DNA of 64,000 bases from Pseudoalteromonas holothuriae (GCF_945859825.1 NZ_CAMAPC010000009.1:108466-172465), one strand, 5' to 3'; counted from the first letter of the stretch, positions 19,239 to 28,733 are shown. Program-made: numbers and translations. Notes: generated by a model from the sequence alone, not told the origin.

Positions 19239-21209
19239 TTAAAGCTGGCTTCGCAGTGTTAAACGCAGCTCTGGGTCAACGGTTTCATGAGTAATTTGAT
19301 AGCCTGCTTGTGCTCCCCCGCGTTTGGCTTGATAGAACTGCTGCCGATATTGATATTTTTCTACGGTGTTAGCTTCAACACGCAGTGTTAGTTTGTTAAG
19401 TAGTGGTATTTCTAAGAATAACGAAGTGTTTGGATCATCGCGCTCTATTACCGTCTCAGAAACAAAATACTCAGTAAGGTGTTGCTTGGCCGTATACTCC
19501 AAGCCCCAAGACAGTGTATTGAAATTATGCCTAAATTCAGCATTTAATGTATGAGGCGTTAAGTTATTGATAGCTCGTTGGCCACTGAGCGGGTCGTTAT
19601 ATCGAGCATGGCGGTATTGATAATCAATCGTTAGGGTACTGTTTGTAAGAATAAAATCCGTATTAATATCGATGACCGAGTCGATGCCATACAGTCGTGC
19701 GCTTCCTGCATTGGCTACCCCTTCTTCATTGTTGCCAAGTAACATTGATTCGTGAATATCTCTTTGCCATTGGCTAAACAGGGTATTGTTTAGCGTTAGG
19801 TACTCATTGGGTGTGTAGTTAACTTGTACCGATAGCTCGCTATAGCGACTGGGCTTTAGACTATTATTGCCAAGTTGTGTGCGACCAAAACTAATATCTT
19901 GAGTCGCAACAAATAAATCAAAATCTAACTGCTCTACATGTTGCTTAAATTGCCCTGTTAAGTCCCAATTATTGGCGCTATAACTTAGCCGCACTAATGG
20001 TTTTATATGGTGAGTTTTGAGCGGGTTTTGAGCTTGCTGACCTGTTGTTAGTTGTGAAAACTCGATATTAAGTTTGGCATAAAGTTGCCAATCAGAACTA
20101 ACCTGCCAGTGGATAGCACTAAAAGGTTGATAGCGTGTTTCGCTTACTCGATTGTGAATGTGCAGAGCATCAAGCTCGGTCTTTGAGCGTTGTTGATTAT
20201 AGCTAAACTCTATACCAAACTGTGGCTCAAGTGGCCAAGTGTTTGCTTGTATAGACAACTGTGTAGCGTGTTCTTTGCGTGTTTTGCTTTGTGTAAATGG
20301 CGCTTGTGTGGCATTGGACTCTCGAATATGAGTCACTTGCTTATTATCGCTGCTCAAGCCTAACCATTGGATAGTAAACGCGTTATTATGTGTTGTTTGC
20401 CAATCAAAACCAAGCTGGTATTCGTCGAAGTTCATCCATTCTGTGGTGGTTAGTTGTTTAAACGCAACTGGGTTATTAGGCTCAAAGTGGGCATGCTCAA
20501 AGTCAGTTTGCCAGCGTTCAGATAGTAATTTGCTCGATAGTTGTAAGTTACCGTGCTGAGTTTGGGTGCTCGATTGGGTATCAACTTGGAATTGACGCAG
20601 CTGTTCAATAAAATCTTCTGTTTGTTGCTCGATTAAAGCGGTTTGTTGATCAAATTCATTTGCAAAGTAATGTGACCTGTAACGGCTGTTTTGTACCTTA
20701 GTGCTCAATTGATGTTGCCAGCCAAGCCATGGTGTGCGCAGCTGTGTTTGCAACTGTGCTTGAGATCTTTGTTTGTCTCTTAGGGCTAAACTGCTTTGTA
20801 TATCAACGGTAGTTTGGTTTTTTTTGGTTGTAATATTAATTGCTTGAGTATGTTGAGACACACTTGAGAATGGGTGGTTGGATGTATATACATCGATAAA
20901 CTCGACTTGCTCAGCACTGAGCTTTTCAAGTAAGTCAGTCAGCGACTCTGTTTTACTTTGCGCAGGCACCCCATTGATTAGTACATTGCCAGAACTATTC
21001 GCAAGCCCTCGCTCTGTGCTGCCTTCTATCAACACAAACCCTGGGGTTAGGGTAACCATGTCTAAAGCATGCTGTGCGTTAAATTGATTGAAGTGGCTAG
21101 ACTGATAACGCTGCCCTTGCTTGATATGTGTTTGCTCATTGGCAAGCACCACAGTTGAGCAGGACAAAAATAGGCATAAGCCAAAAAAAGTAAGATGATT
21201 TAATAACAT
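19239..21209 (-). CDS. TonB-dependent receptor-like outer-membrane protein
   Basis: The 656-residue protein has a signal peptide ending VVLANE near residue 23, a plug domain (about 40-130, with GNVLINGVPAQSKTESL and VEFIDVYTSNHPFSS) and a long beta-barrel with alternating aromatic strands up to the terminal LRLTLRSQL. The plug lacks the usual VxGSR(I)x entry and the 'GSxA.GGVINI' segment is replaced by the Ser-rich FSSVSQHTQAINITTKK. It therefore looks like a divergent receptor, perhaps of the carboxypeptidase-independent oligopeptide or sugar kind. The next gene on the same strand is a LytTR regulator, suggesting dedicated control. The transported ligand is unknown. Confidence 0.75.
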   Translation of the reverse strand: MLLNHLTFFGLCLFLSCSTVVLANEQTHIKQGQRYQSSHFNQFNAQHALDMVTLTPGFVLIEGSTERGLANSSGNVLINGVPAQSKTESLTDLLEKLSAEQVEFIDVYTSNHPFSSVSQHTQAINITTKKNQTTVDIQSSLALRDKQRSQAQLQTQLRTPWLGWQHQLSTKVQNSRYRSHYFANEFDQQTALIEQQTEDFIEQLRQFQVDTQSSTQTQHGNLQLSSKLLSERWQTDFEHAHFEPNNPVAFKQLTTTEWMNFDEYQLGFDWQTTHNNAFTIQWLGLSSDNKQVTHIRESNATQAPFTQSKTRKEHATQLSIQANTWPLEPQFGIEFSYNQQRSKTELDALHIHNRVSETRYQPFSAIHWQVSSDWQLYAKLNIEFSQLTTGQQAQNPLKTHHIKPLVRLSYSANNWDLTGQFKQHVEQLDFDLFVATQDISFGRTQLGNNSLKPSRYSELSVQVNYTPNEYLTLNNTLFSQWQRDIHESMLLGNNEEGVANAGSARLYGIDSVIDINTDFILTNSTLTIDYQYRHARYNDPLSGQRAINNLTPHTLNAEFRHNFNTLSWGLEYTAKQHLTEYFVSETVIERDDPNTSLFLEIPLLNKLTLRVEANTVEKYQYRQQFYQAKRGGAQAGYQITHETVDPELRLTLRSQL

Positions 21210-21312
21210 TATGTATTCTTTTACTTCATGGGATGTTATTCGCTATTTAAAAATATCAAATTATATAAAACAATACATTAGGGCTGTTTGGAAGCATTCT
21301 GGGATGAATGAA

Positions 21313-21359
21313 CCGGGTATCGCATACCGGATGCCGCGCATCGGGTATCGCAAACCGAG
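21313..21359. repeat. Two GC-rich repeat units between receptor and regulator genes
   Basis: CGGGTATCGCATACCGG is followed 10 bases later by CGGGTATCGCAAACCGAG. The first unit is nearly self-complementary (CCGG/CCGG and TAT/ATA). The block is GC-rich against an AT-rich background and resembles a REP-like intergenic element. It could form a hairpin in the transcript between the regulator and the receptor. Confidence 0.55.
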
Positions 21360-21367
21360 TGTTTTAC

Positions 21368-22147
21368 TTAGCCTGCACACAAAGATCTGACATCTGAGTA
21401 ATAGCGCTTACTTAACGGCACCACATGACCATTATTTAAATGAATTAGCCCACTACCAGATGGTTTACGCTCAATATGTTTAATGCAACTGAGGTTTATA
21501 ATATGAGAGCGATGGCATTGTATATACAAGTTAGGTGGTAACTTTTGCATTAAATCTTTGAGGGTGGCACGTTTTATATAAGTATTTGAAGGAGAATGTA
21601 TTTCTACATAATTGCTAGCGGCACTAAGGCTAACAATATCGTGCATTGGCAGTAATGTTTTATGTTTACCTTGGTCAACCAATAGCATAGCGGGGTGACT
21701 ACTTACTTTTTCTGGGGTTTTCCAAAGCTTATGCCATAGTAGGGTACTGATATAAAGAATGAGTAGATGTGAAGGCGCAAAATATACCAAGGTGCCTAGT
21801 ATGGGATCTTGATATACAAATACATCAAAAATAGCCTGATATACCATAGCTGTACAATACATAGGTAACAAGGTTGTAAAATAACCTTTTCTATTAACTA
21901 AATTTAATTGTTGAAGCTTATCAAGTAAAGCGAAGGTAATAGGGGTAAGTAGGTACCATAAACACCACTCTTGTAATGACCACCATATAGGATCATCTAT
22001 CCTGTCATGTTCAGCAACAATGAGGTCGTGTACCCAGCTGATGCATGATAGCACTAAGATTATGACCGTCCATATGATAGTACTTAACAAGCACTGATAT
22101 TTTAAGCGTTGTTTAGGCTTTTGTATTTGAGCATTAAACCCATACAT
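21368..22147 (-). CDS. Membrane-embedded LytTR-family transcriptional regulator
   Basis: The 259-residue protein has four predicted membrane helices in residues about 20-150 and a LytTR DNA-binding domain in about 165-255 (LLPMHDIVSLSAASNYVEI, then QCHRSHIINLSCIKHI and GHVVPLSKRY). It has no receiver domain, so it is not a classical response regulator; it probably senses a membrane or envelope signal and binds DNA directly. It lies upstream of, and on the same strand as, the TonB-receptor-like gene, its likeliest target. LytTR proteins bind pairs of short direct repeats. No good ribosome site is visible before the ATG at 22147, so the start is less certain. Confidence 0.8.
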   Translation of the reverse strand: MYGFNAQIQKPKQRLKYQCLLSTIIWTVIILVLSCISWVHDLIVAEHDRIDDPIWWSLQEWCLWYLLTPITFALLDKLQQLNLVNRKGYFTTLLPMYCTAMVYQAIFDVFVYQDPILGTLVYFAPSHLLILYISTLLWHKLWKTPEKVSSHPAMLLVDQGKHKTLLPMHDIVSLSAASNYVEIHSPSNTYIKRATLKDLMQKLPPNLYIQCHRSHIINLSCIKHIERKPSGSGLIHLNNGHVVPLSKRYYSDVRSLCAG

Positions 22148-22254
22148 AAGAGCAACTGAGTTTCAAATAAGGGTATTTTAAAGCGCAGTTGACCAGATGC
22201 AAGGCAAATACAGGCAAAATTGTTTGCAAGTCATGATTGATTTAGTACAAGGGC

Positions 22255-23538
22255 TTAAAACCCCTTAAAAGCTAACGAAGCGTTTGTACCACCAAAACCA
22301 AACGAGTTTGACAATGCATACCGAACAGGCTTTTGCATTGGTTTTTGCATAATTAAGTCTACACCTTGGCAAGCAGGGTCAGCATTGTCTGGCGTGAGGT
22401 TTAGCGTGTAAGGCAAGGTGTGGCTTTTTAAAGCCAATACCGTAAATACCGCTTCAATTGCGGCAGCAGCCCCCAGCAAATGACCGGTTTGTGACTTAGT
22501 GCCAGATACTGAAATATGTTTGGCGTGCTCGGCAAAAGTATTTTTAATCGCCAGTACTTCGATGCTATCAGCGGCTGTACTGGTACTATGAGCATTGATG
22601 TAATCTACCTCAGTGGTGTTAATATCGGCCATATTAAGGGCTGTTTGCATTGCTCGTTGCGCGCCTAAGCCTTGTGGATGAGGGGCGCTTAAAGCTTGCC
22701 CAGTGTAACCGTCACTGGTGCGACCAAAACCAACAATTTCACAATAAACCTTGGCACCACGTGTAATGGCATGGTCATAATCTTCAAGCACTAAGCAAGC
22801 TGCACCTTCGCCCATAACAAAGCCGTCTCTATCATGAGTAAACGGGCGTGATGCCGCACATGGCTCGTTATTTCTCGTCGATAAGGCGTTTTGTGCGTTA
22901 AAAGTAGCAATACCAACTGGGGTGACAGAGGCTTCAGCGCCACCGGCTACAATGATCTCCGCCTCGCCACTTTTTATGGCGTTACACGCATCAATAATTG
23001 AATGAGCACTGGCGGCACAGGCGGTAGAGTGTGAGTTGTTAGGGCCACCAAAGTTCCAATGGCTGGCTACATACCCAGCGGCAAGGTTAGGTAAAAACAT
23101 TAAATTACCAAATGGAGACTGCTTTTTGCCATTAGCAGCTTTGCCTGCACAGAGTTCTAGGCTATTGAGTCCGCCTACACCTGTGGCTATGTTTACACCA
23201 ATACGGTGAAGAATGTGCTCGTTGGTTATGGTATTAAGGCCCGCTTCAATTATGGCTTCTGCGGCGGCAATCATGGCAAAGAGTTGATGTCGGTCTAATT
23301 TTTTTAGGAGCTTGGTGCGGGTGCTATCTTCCATATTTTTAAATGGTGCAAGGGCTGCGGGGTTTAAGTTTTCGCTCACTTGCGAGGCAAAGAGTGTTTT
23401 GCAAGCAAACTCGGTTGGATTGAAGTGCTCAATCGGGCGTATTCCATGTCGGCCCTGTAATAAGTTTTCAAAGCTGCTTTGCGCAGTATCACCAATAGGC
23501 GAAATAGCACCGATGCCAGTTACAACAATTCTTCTCAT
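22255..23538 (-). CDS. Beta-ketoacyl-ACP synthase II-type enzyme (FabF-like)
   Basis: The 427-residue protein is a KAS I/II condensing enzyme with an intact Cys-His-His triad: the cysteine in HSTACAASAHS, the histidine in INAHSTSTAADS and the histidine in KSQTGHLLGAAAAIE. The second motif reads NAHSTS rather than the common NAHGTS. It condenses malonyl-ACP with acyl-ACP in fatty-acid elongation. It stands alone, without fabD, fabG or acpP, so it is probably an extra FabF paralogue rather than the core copy. GGAAGG precedes the ATG. A role in making a specialised acyl chain is possible but not shown. Confidence 0.88.
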   Translation of the reverse strand: MRRIVVTGIGAISPIGDTAQSSFENLLQGRHGIRPIEHFNPTEFACKTLFASQVSENLNPAALAPFKNMEDSTRTKLLKKLDRHQLFAMIAAAEAIIEAGLNTITNEHILHRIGVNIATGVGGLNSLELCAGKAANGKKQSPFGNLMFLPNLAAGYVASHWNFGGPNNSHSTACAASAHSIIDACNAIKSGEAEIIVAGGAEASVTPVGIATFNAQNALSTRNNEPCAASRPFTHDRDGFVMGEGAACLVLEDYDHAITRGAKVYCEIVGFGRTSDGYTGQALSAPHPQGLGAQRAMQTALNMADINTTEVDYINAHSTSTAADSIEVLAIKNTFAEHAKHISVSGTKSQTGHLLGAAAAIEAVFTVLALKSHTLPYTLNLTPDNADPACQGVDLIMQKPMQKPVRYALSNSFGFGGTNASLAFKGF

Positions 23539-23754
23539 GATATACCTTCCAACTAACTTGTGACTTGGGTGATGTTACTCCCTGTCGCTTATTTATTAAT
23601 GTAGACATGCATGTAGCTGTACAAGCGTAATTAGTAGGTATGACACAATCATGACATTTTATTGTGATGAATAATAAAAATTTTGATAAGTGTGTGATCT
23701 AAACAGTTGGTAAGGTCGTTTAAAAAGTAATCAATAAAAATTAGGAAATATTAA

Positions 23755-24051
23755 ATGCGTGCAAATGAACTGAAGAGCCAATTAAATCAGCACCTACTCG
23801 ATGCCATTATTTTAAGTTACGCCGATGCAAATCATTATTTAGCTGGTGGTATTGACCCAAATGGTAACTATCATTTATTAAGTGATGAGCTTGGCCGAAC
23901 CATGACCTTTAATTCTTTGAGAGAAGCAGAAGTGATGCTTGCTAGCTTAGGCGTTGGATCAGCCACTTTTGAAATGCAAACCGCTTACGATGAAATGGTA
24001 GGCTCCCCAGTAACAGGGTCCACCAAAACCAGTTTAACCATTCTCCATTAG
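23755..24051 (+). CDS. Small conserved protein, DUF6482-like
   Basis: The 98-residue soluble protein has no signal peptide or membrane segment. Its start (ANELKSQLNQHLLDAIILSYADANHYLAGG by stretches) and the central GRTMTFNSLREAEVMLASLG resemble the DUF6482 family of small gammaproteobacterial proteins, whose function is unknown. AGGAAATATTAA precedes the ATG, and a strong intrinsic terminator follows, so it forms its own transcription unit. I considered it as the missing lanthipeptide precursor, but it has no cysteine and no leader-core layout. Confidence 0.75.
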   Translation: MRANELKSQLNQHLLDAIILSYADANHYLAGGIDPNGNYHLLSDELGRTMTFNSLREAEVMLASLGVGSATFEMQTAYDEMVGSPVTGSTKTSLTILH

Positions 24052-24068
24052 ACTACTCTAATGTTTTT

Positions 24069-24094
24069 AGCAGGCTCCTCGCCTGCTTTTTTTT
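24069..24094 (+). terminator. Intrinsic terminator of the DUF6482 gene
   Basis: AGCAGGC and GCCTGCT form a seven-base GC-rich stem with a TCCTC loop, followed directly by eight T residues. It starts 18 bases after the stop codon. Confidence 0.93.
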
Positions 24095-24190
24095 GAAAAA
24101 TTTACTTAAAAATTAAATAGTCGCTGCCAACATGTCCTAACAGGTTTAGCTTAAAATTTATTTAAATTACGATTTGAAACTTACCTAATC

Positions 24191-24225
24191 GTGACATGAA
24201 GTGACATAAAGTGACATAAAGTGAC
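24191..24225. repeat. Four tandem 10-bp repeats GTGACATAAA
   Basis: GTGACATGAA, GTGACATAAA, GTGACATAAA and GTGAC follow each other at exact 10-base spacing, one helical turn. They sit between two gene ends, next to a terminator, so a regulatory role is not obvious. Confidence 0.8.
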
Positions 24226-24245
24226 AGGCAGGGACTTCCCTGCCT
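24226..24245 (-). terminator. Hairpin after the PKD lipoprotein gene
   Basis: AGGCAGGGA pairs with TCCCTGCCT around a two-base centre. It lies five bases beyond the stop of the minus-strand gene and is a strong nine-base stem, although the following minus-strand bases (GTCACTTTATGT) have only a short T stretch. Confidence 0.7.
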
Positions 24246-24250
24246 CACTA

Positions 24251-25555
24251 TTATTTAACTCTAACAACAGTTGCCATAGGCATTGACTCTGCTTGGCCAT
24301 CATTGGCATAAACCTGAACTAAGTACCAGCCAGTCATGTCGACAGTCAATTCTATCTCTGCATCGGTGGTACTTGAAAACGAATAGTTTGATCCCGTTGC
24401 TTTTTGGTGCATTACCCAACGGTAGGTTATTGGGTCTTCATCGGGGTCAGTGGCATTGGCCGTTAGAGTGATCGGGCTGTTAGGAGTGGGGTTCTCACTA
24501 ACTTTTATTGTAGATAGAAAAAATGGCGGTTTGTTAGTATTGGGTGTTGGTGGGCGAGTAATTACTTTGACATGGGCACGTTTAGTATCACTGTACGACA
24601 GTCCATCCGAAACAACCGCTTCTAATAGGTATTCACCAACCTCATCAAAGACCATATAAGCTTGTTTAGTTAGCGCATTTTGAAGTATGGCAGTACTATT
24701 TTGTGGACGACTTACAACGCGCCATTTATATGAGATGGGGTCACTGTCTAAATCCTCCGCATAGGTTGTAAAGTAAACCGTCTCGTTAGGGTAAACTTCG
24801 CTCTCACTTTGTTCAATACGCAATATAGTGGGGGTGTGGTTACTATCAACAACCTGTAAATTTCTGCTTAATGTATGGTGACTTTTGTTATCATTGACAG
24901 TAAGAGAAATCGTATATTTCCCAGCAGTTTGGGCCGCGAAGGTAGATCGTACCTGAGTTGAGTTTTGGAGTGTAAATTCAGCATTTTTCGGTGCATCGCT
25001 AATTTTCCATAAGTAGCTTAGCTTATCACCGTCGGGGTCTTTGCTGGCGCTGCCATCAAGCTCTAGTTCTTTATTTATCAAAATACTGTTATGAGCTAAG
25101 TTAAAACTTGCTAGTGGAAATTGGTTTGTACTTGGTGCAGCAATAGCTACTTCTACTTTGGCAGCCGAAGACTTTCCATCGCTGTCTGTTAGTGTAAGTT
25201 GAGCATGATAATCACCAGCTTGATCAACTATAAATTGGGCTTTTAATGTGTTTGCATTATAGATTATTGCCTGACTATTATCTGGTTTTTGCAGCCATTG
25301 CCATTGTGCGGTTACGCCATCATAAGTTTGACTGTTGATCCCATCTAATATGATTGTTTGACCAAGAGCGGATTTACCTGTTGCCCAGGCTATAGCCTCT
25401 AGGACAGGCGTTGGGGCAGGAGTTGGTGTAGGCTTAATTATCGGTGCTTCTTGTTTAGTAGTCTTAACAACCTTGACTGGTTTTGAGTCAGACCCGCCAC
25501 AGGCACTAGTGAGAGAAGCTAATAAAGCAAGTAATAGATACTTGTGATTACGCAT
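24251..25555 (-). CDS. Lipoprotein with PKD/Ig-like repeats
   Basis: The 434-residue protein has a lipoprotein signal (ALLASLTSACGGS, Cys about 19), a Thr/Pro/Lys-rich linker (about 25-50) and about four tandem PKD or Ig-like beta-sandwich domains. The repeat hallmark D.D.D.(L/I)(S/T)Y.W is seen in SKDPDGDKLSYLWKI, AEDLDSDPISYKWRV and ATDPDEDPITYRWVM. Such proteins are cell-surface or periplasmic adhesins or polysaccharide-binding scaffolds; here no catalytic domain is present. AAAAGGATAAAATTT precedes the start. It is a single-gene unit ending in a hairpin. Confidence 0.85.
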   Translation of the reverse strand: MRNHKYLLLALLASLTSACGGSDSKPVKVVKTTKQEAPIIKPTPTPAPTPVLEAIAWATGKSALGQTIILDGINSQTYDGVTAQWQWLQKPDNSQAIIYNANTLKAQFIVDQAGDYHAQLTLTDSDGKSSAAKVEVAIAAPSTNQFPLASFNLAHNSILINKELELDGSASKDPDGDKLSYLWKISDAPKNAEFTLQNSTQVRSTFAAQTAGKYTISLTVNDNKSHHTLSRNLQVVDSNHTPTILRIEQSESEVYPNETVYFTTYAEDLDSDPISYKWRVVSRPQNSTAILQNALTKQAYMVFDEVGEYLLEAVVSDGLSYSDTKRAHVKVITRPPTPNTNKPPFFLSTIKVSENPTPNSPITLTANATDPDEDPITYRWVMHQKATGSNYSFSSTTDAEIELTVDMTGWYLVQVYANDGQAESMPMATVVRVK

Positions 25556-25704
25556 AAATTTTATCCTTTTTAGTTGCGCTTTTTATTTGAATAACAGTCA
25601 TTGTCCCTAAATAAGGTTTAAGTGTAAATTTTTAAAACTGAACTTAAGCTGACAGAGTTTGAGTTTTTATATTTTTACAGAGCAAAGTAAAATAGACATT
25701 GTCA

Positions 25705-25755
25705 AAACTTATAAGTTTCGTTTACACTGCGCGTAAATTACGAATCGAAACTTAT
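25705..25755. promoter_or_regulatory. Probable DeoR-family operator upstream of the glmS regulator
   Basis: A perfect 14-base palindrome AAACTTATAAGTTT occupies 25705-25718. In addition ATAAGTTTCG (25711-25720) is repeated in inverted orientation as CGAAACTTAT (25746-25755), and another CGAAAC lies at about 25771. TTTCG/CGAAA cores are typical of GlpR/DeoR-family binding sites. The sites lie 7-57 bases before the regulator's ATG, as expected for autoregulation. Assignment to this regulator is inference. Confidence 0.65.
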
Positions 25756-25761
25756 CTGAAT

Positions 25762-26529
25762 ATGACAAAACGAAACACCCAGCAGCGCCGACATACAATA
25801 TTGAGCAAAGTAAACGACCAAGGTGAAGTGAGTGTTGAGGCGTTAGCCGCTGAGTTTGAAACTTCAGAAGTGACGATTCGCAAAGATTTAACTGCGCTTG
25901 AAAAAAGCGGACTGTTACTTCGTCGCTACGGCGGAGCCATGGCACTGCCACAAGAGATCGTTGCAAAAAGCAACGATAAGCGCGATTCACTTCGCAAAAT
26001 GGCAATTGCTAAAGCCGCCGCTAATCTCATTAACGATCATAATCGCATTATTATTGATAGTGGCCGAACCACCGCCGCAATGATCCCAGAGCTTGTTAAT
26101 AAGCAAGGGTTGGTTGTAATGACCAATGCCATAAATATAGCTAATAGACTGTTATCATTAGAAAATGAACCAACACTTTTGATGACCGGAGGTACTTGGG
26201 ACCCACATTCAGAGTCATTTCAAGGGCAAGTTGCTGAAAAAGTATTACGCTCTTACGACTTTGATCAGCTATTTATTGGTGCTGATGGCATTGATGTTGC
26301 GCGTGGTACTACCACTTTTAATGAGTTAGTGGGGTTAAGCCAAGTCATGGCTGAGTCAGCTAGAGAGGTTATTGTAATGGTTGAGTCAGAAAAAATAGGC
26401 CGAAAGATTCCCAACTTAGAACTATCTTGGGCGCAAGTGACAACCTTGATCACTGACGATAATTTAGCATTGGAATTATGCCAAAGCATTGAAAAAAGCG
26501 GTGTAACAGTAGTTCGTGCAACCGTTTAA
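25762..26529 (+). CDS. DeoR/GlpR-family transcriptional regulator next to glmS
   Basis: The 255-residue protein has an N-terminal winged HTH (about 5-60: RRHTILSKVNDQGEVSVEAL, TSEVTIRKDLTALEKSGLLLRRYGGA) and a C-terminal sugar-phosphate sensor domain of the DeoRC type (IIIDSGRTTAAMIPEL, MLLMTGGTW-like region, LFIGADGID). I prefer the ATG at 25762 because the HTH begins there and the inverted repeats lie just upstream; a TTG at 25699 would put the operator inside the coding region. It lies 88 bases before glmS and probably represses or activates it, perhaps together with itself, in response to an amino-sugar phosphate. The effector is not visible in the sequence. Confidence 0.88.
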   Translation: MTKRNTQQRRHTILSKVNDQGEVSVEALAAEFETSEVTIRKDLTALEKSGLLLRRYGGAMALPQEIVAKSNDKRDSLRKMAIAKAAANLINDHNRIIIDSGRTTAAMIPELVNKQGLVVMTNAINIANRLLSLENEPTLLMTGGTWDPHSESFQGQVAEKVLRSYDFDQLFIGADGIDVARGTTTFNELVGLSQVMAESAREVIVMVESEKIGRKIPNLELSWAQVTTLITDDNLALELCQSIEKSGVTVVRATV

Positions 26530-26617
26530 ATAAATTTTACGCTGCACAATGACGACAACACTTTGTGTAGTAAACATCATTATGACAACACACTTCACGT
26601 GCAAAATGGAGAGATTT

Positions 26618-28438
26618 ATGTGTGGTATTGTAGGGGCCGTTGCAGAGCGTCCAGTAAATAAAATTTTAATTGAAGGCTTAAAACGTCTTGAATATCGTGG
26701 TTATGACTCAGCGGGCGTTGCGTTGAGTTTATCAGGCTCACTTAATACCGTTAAAGCAGTTGGTAAAGTGGTTAACCTTGAAAAAGCACTTGAGCAAGCC
26801 GCAGTAAAGGGCACAACGGGCATTGCTCACACGCGTTGGGCAACCCATGGTGGCGTGACAGAAGCGAATGCGCACCCACATGTATCAAATAGCGAAATTG
26901 CCTTGGTGCATAACGGTATTATTGAAAACCACGCGCCATTGCGTGATGCATTAAAAGGCGATGGCTACGAGTTTTTATCAGACACCGATACTGAAGTAAT
27001 GGTGCACCTAATTCATCAACTTCGCCTGCAACATAATAGCCTGTTAGAAGCAGTTAAAGCCGCTGTTAAGCAGTTAGAAGGTGCTTATGGCACGGTGGTG
27101 TTTGACAAAGCGAACGATCAAGAAATGATCGTAGCGCGTTCAGGTAGCCCTTTGGTAATTGGCCTTGGTTTAGGTGAAAACTTTATTGCCTCTGATCAAC
27201 TTGCATTACTACCCGTTACACGCAGCTTTATATTTTTAGAAGAAGGCGATGTAGCACGTATTACAGCAGATAGCGTTGAGATTTATGATAGCAATGGCCA
27301 ACAAGTTGAGCGTGAAGTAATAGAGTCAAATATCACGCAAGATAACTCTGGCAAAGGTGAATACCGCCATTACATGCTAAAAGAAATTTACGAGCAGCCA
27401 CTTGCGGTTCGTAATACCTTAGAAGGGCGACTTGAAAATGACCGTGTAACAGTCGATGCATTTGGCGACAGTGCACAACAAATTTTTAAAGACGTAAAAC
27501 ACGTACAGATAATAGCCTGTGGTACCTCTTACCATTCAGGCATGGTGGCACGTTATTGGATAGAGCAGTTTGCAGGCGTAAGTTGTAATGTAGAGATTGC
27601 TTCTGAGTTCCGTTACCGTCAATCATTTGTACATGAAAACAGCTTATTAGTGACCATTTCTCAATCTGGTGAAACCGCCGATACACTCGCGGCATTGCGT
27701 TTAGCTAAAGAGCAAGGTTACATGGCATCAATGACCATTTGTAACGTACCGGGTTCATCACTTGTTCGTGAATCAGACTTGGCCTTTATGACCAAAGCCG
27801 GTGCTGAAATTGGCGTGGCATCGACCAAAGCGTTTACCACGCAACTTGTTGGCCTATTGATGCTAACGGCATCAATTGCGCAAGAAAAAGGCCTAGATCA
27901 AAGCAATATTGTAAACGCAATTAAAACTTTACCAAACAAGCTAGAAGAAGCACTCACGCTGGCTGGTGGTATTGAAGAGCTAGCCGAAGAATTTGCCGAC
28001 AAGCATCATTCATTGTTTTTAGGCCGTGGTTCACAATACCCAATCGCAATGGAAGGCGCGCTTAAACTCAAAGAAATTTCATACATTCATGCTGAAGCAT
28101 ACGCTGCAGGCGAGCTAAAGCACGGGCCACTTGCCTTGATTGACGCTGATATGCCAATTATTGTCGTTGCGCCTAACAATGAGTTACTTGAAAAGCTAAA
28201 GTCAAACGTTGAAGAAGTACGCGCACGCGGCGGCATAATCTACGTATTCGCTGACAAAGACTCGCACTTTGCCTCTGACGACACCATGCGTGTTATCAAC
28301 GTAAACCACGTAGATGACATCCTCGCACCAGTTGTATATACAATCCCACTACAGCTGTTGTCGTACTACGTAGCGGTGATTAAAGGCACCGACGTAGACC
28401 AACCGAGAAACCTCGCCAAGAGCGTAACGGTAGAATAA
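26618..28438 (+). CDS. glmS: Glucosamine-6-phosphate synthase (glutamine-hydrolysing)
   Basis: The 606-residue enzyme converts fructose-6-phosphate and glutamine to glucosamine-6-phosphate, the first step to UDP-GlcNAc. It begins MCGIVGAV; Cys2 becomes the N-terminal nucleophile of the glutaminase domain (about 2-220, with [10 protein letters not shown] and HNGIIENH). Two SIS isomerase domains follow ([17 protein letters not shown], and [19 protein letters not shown]), and it ends LAKSVTVE as in the E. coli enzyme. The ATG at 26618 with GGAGAG upstream is chosen over longer in-frame starts because the nucleophilic cysteine must be residue 2. A strong terminator follows. Confidence 0.98.
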   Translation: MCGIVGAVAERPVNKILIEGLKRLEYRGYDSAGVALSLSGSLNTVKAVGKVVNLEKALEQAAVKGTTGIAHTRWATHGGVTEANAHPHVSNSEIALVHNGIIENHAPLRDALKGDGYEFLSDTDTEVMVHLIHQLRLQHNSLLEAVKAAVKQLEGAYGTVVFDKANDQEMIVARSGSPLVIGLGLGENFIASDQLALLPVTRSFIFLEEGDVARITADSVEIYDSNGQQVEREVIESNITQDNSGKGEYRHYMLKEIYEQPLAVRNTLEGRLENDRVTVDAFGDSAQQIFKDVKHVQIIACGTSYHSGMVARYWIEQFAGVSCNVEIASEFRYRQSFVHENSLLVTISQSGETADTLAALRLAKEQGYMASMTICNVPGSSLVRESDLAFMTKAGAEIGVASTKAFTTQLVGLLMLTASIAQEKGLDQSNIVNAIKTLPNKLEEALTLAGGIEELAEEFADKHHSLFLGRGSQYPIAMEGALKLKEISYIHAEAYAAGELKHGPLALIDADMPIIVVAPNNELLEKLKSNVEEVRARGGIIYVFADKDSHFASDDTMRVINVNHVDDILAPVVYTIPLQLLSYYVAVIKGTDVDQPRNLAKSVTVE

Positions 28439-28440
28439 GA

Positions 28441-28464
28441 AAAGGCGCGAAAGCGCCTTTTTTT
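28441..28464 (+). terminator. Intrinsic terminator of glmS
   Basis: AAAGGCGC and GCGCCTTT form an eight-base stem capped by a GAAA tetraloop, followed by a T run to 28464. It begins three bases after the glmS stop. Confidence 0.95.
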
Positions 28465-28733
28465 GTGACTTAGGAATAAAGTGCTAGCTCACATTTTTGT
28501 GGGTGAACAATAAAGATATACCTACTCAAAAACATAATCAAACCTAATCTTTAGAGCCTTCTTCTTACCCTAATTAATATTGCGCCTATTGGCGTATGTC
28601 GTAACATAAGTAAAATTTCAATTAATGGTAACGAATTGTCTTTATTTGTAGAATGTATCATCATATCAAGGTCTTTTATTAGCTCTGTGCTCAACAGTAG
28701 TGCTATGCATATTAAATTCTAAGGAAATGAAGC

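Noticed and set aside
23755..24051. DUF6482-like gene as a lanthipeptide precursor
   Set aside because: It has no cysteine, so rings could not form, and it resembles a conserved small-protein family.
28465..28733. Tn7-type insertion at the glmS 3' end to explain the defence island
   Set aside because: I see no Tn7 end sequences, no tns genes and no target duplication downstream of glmS.
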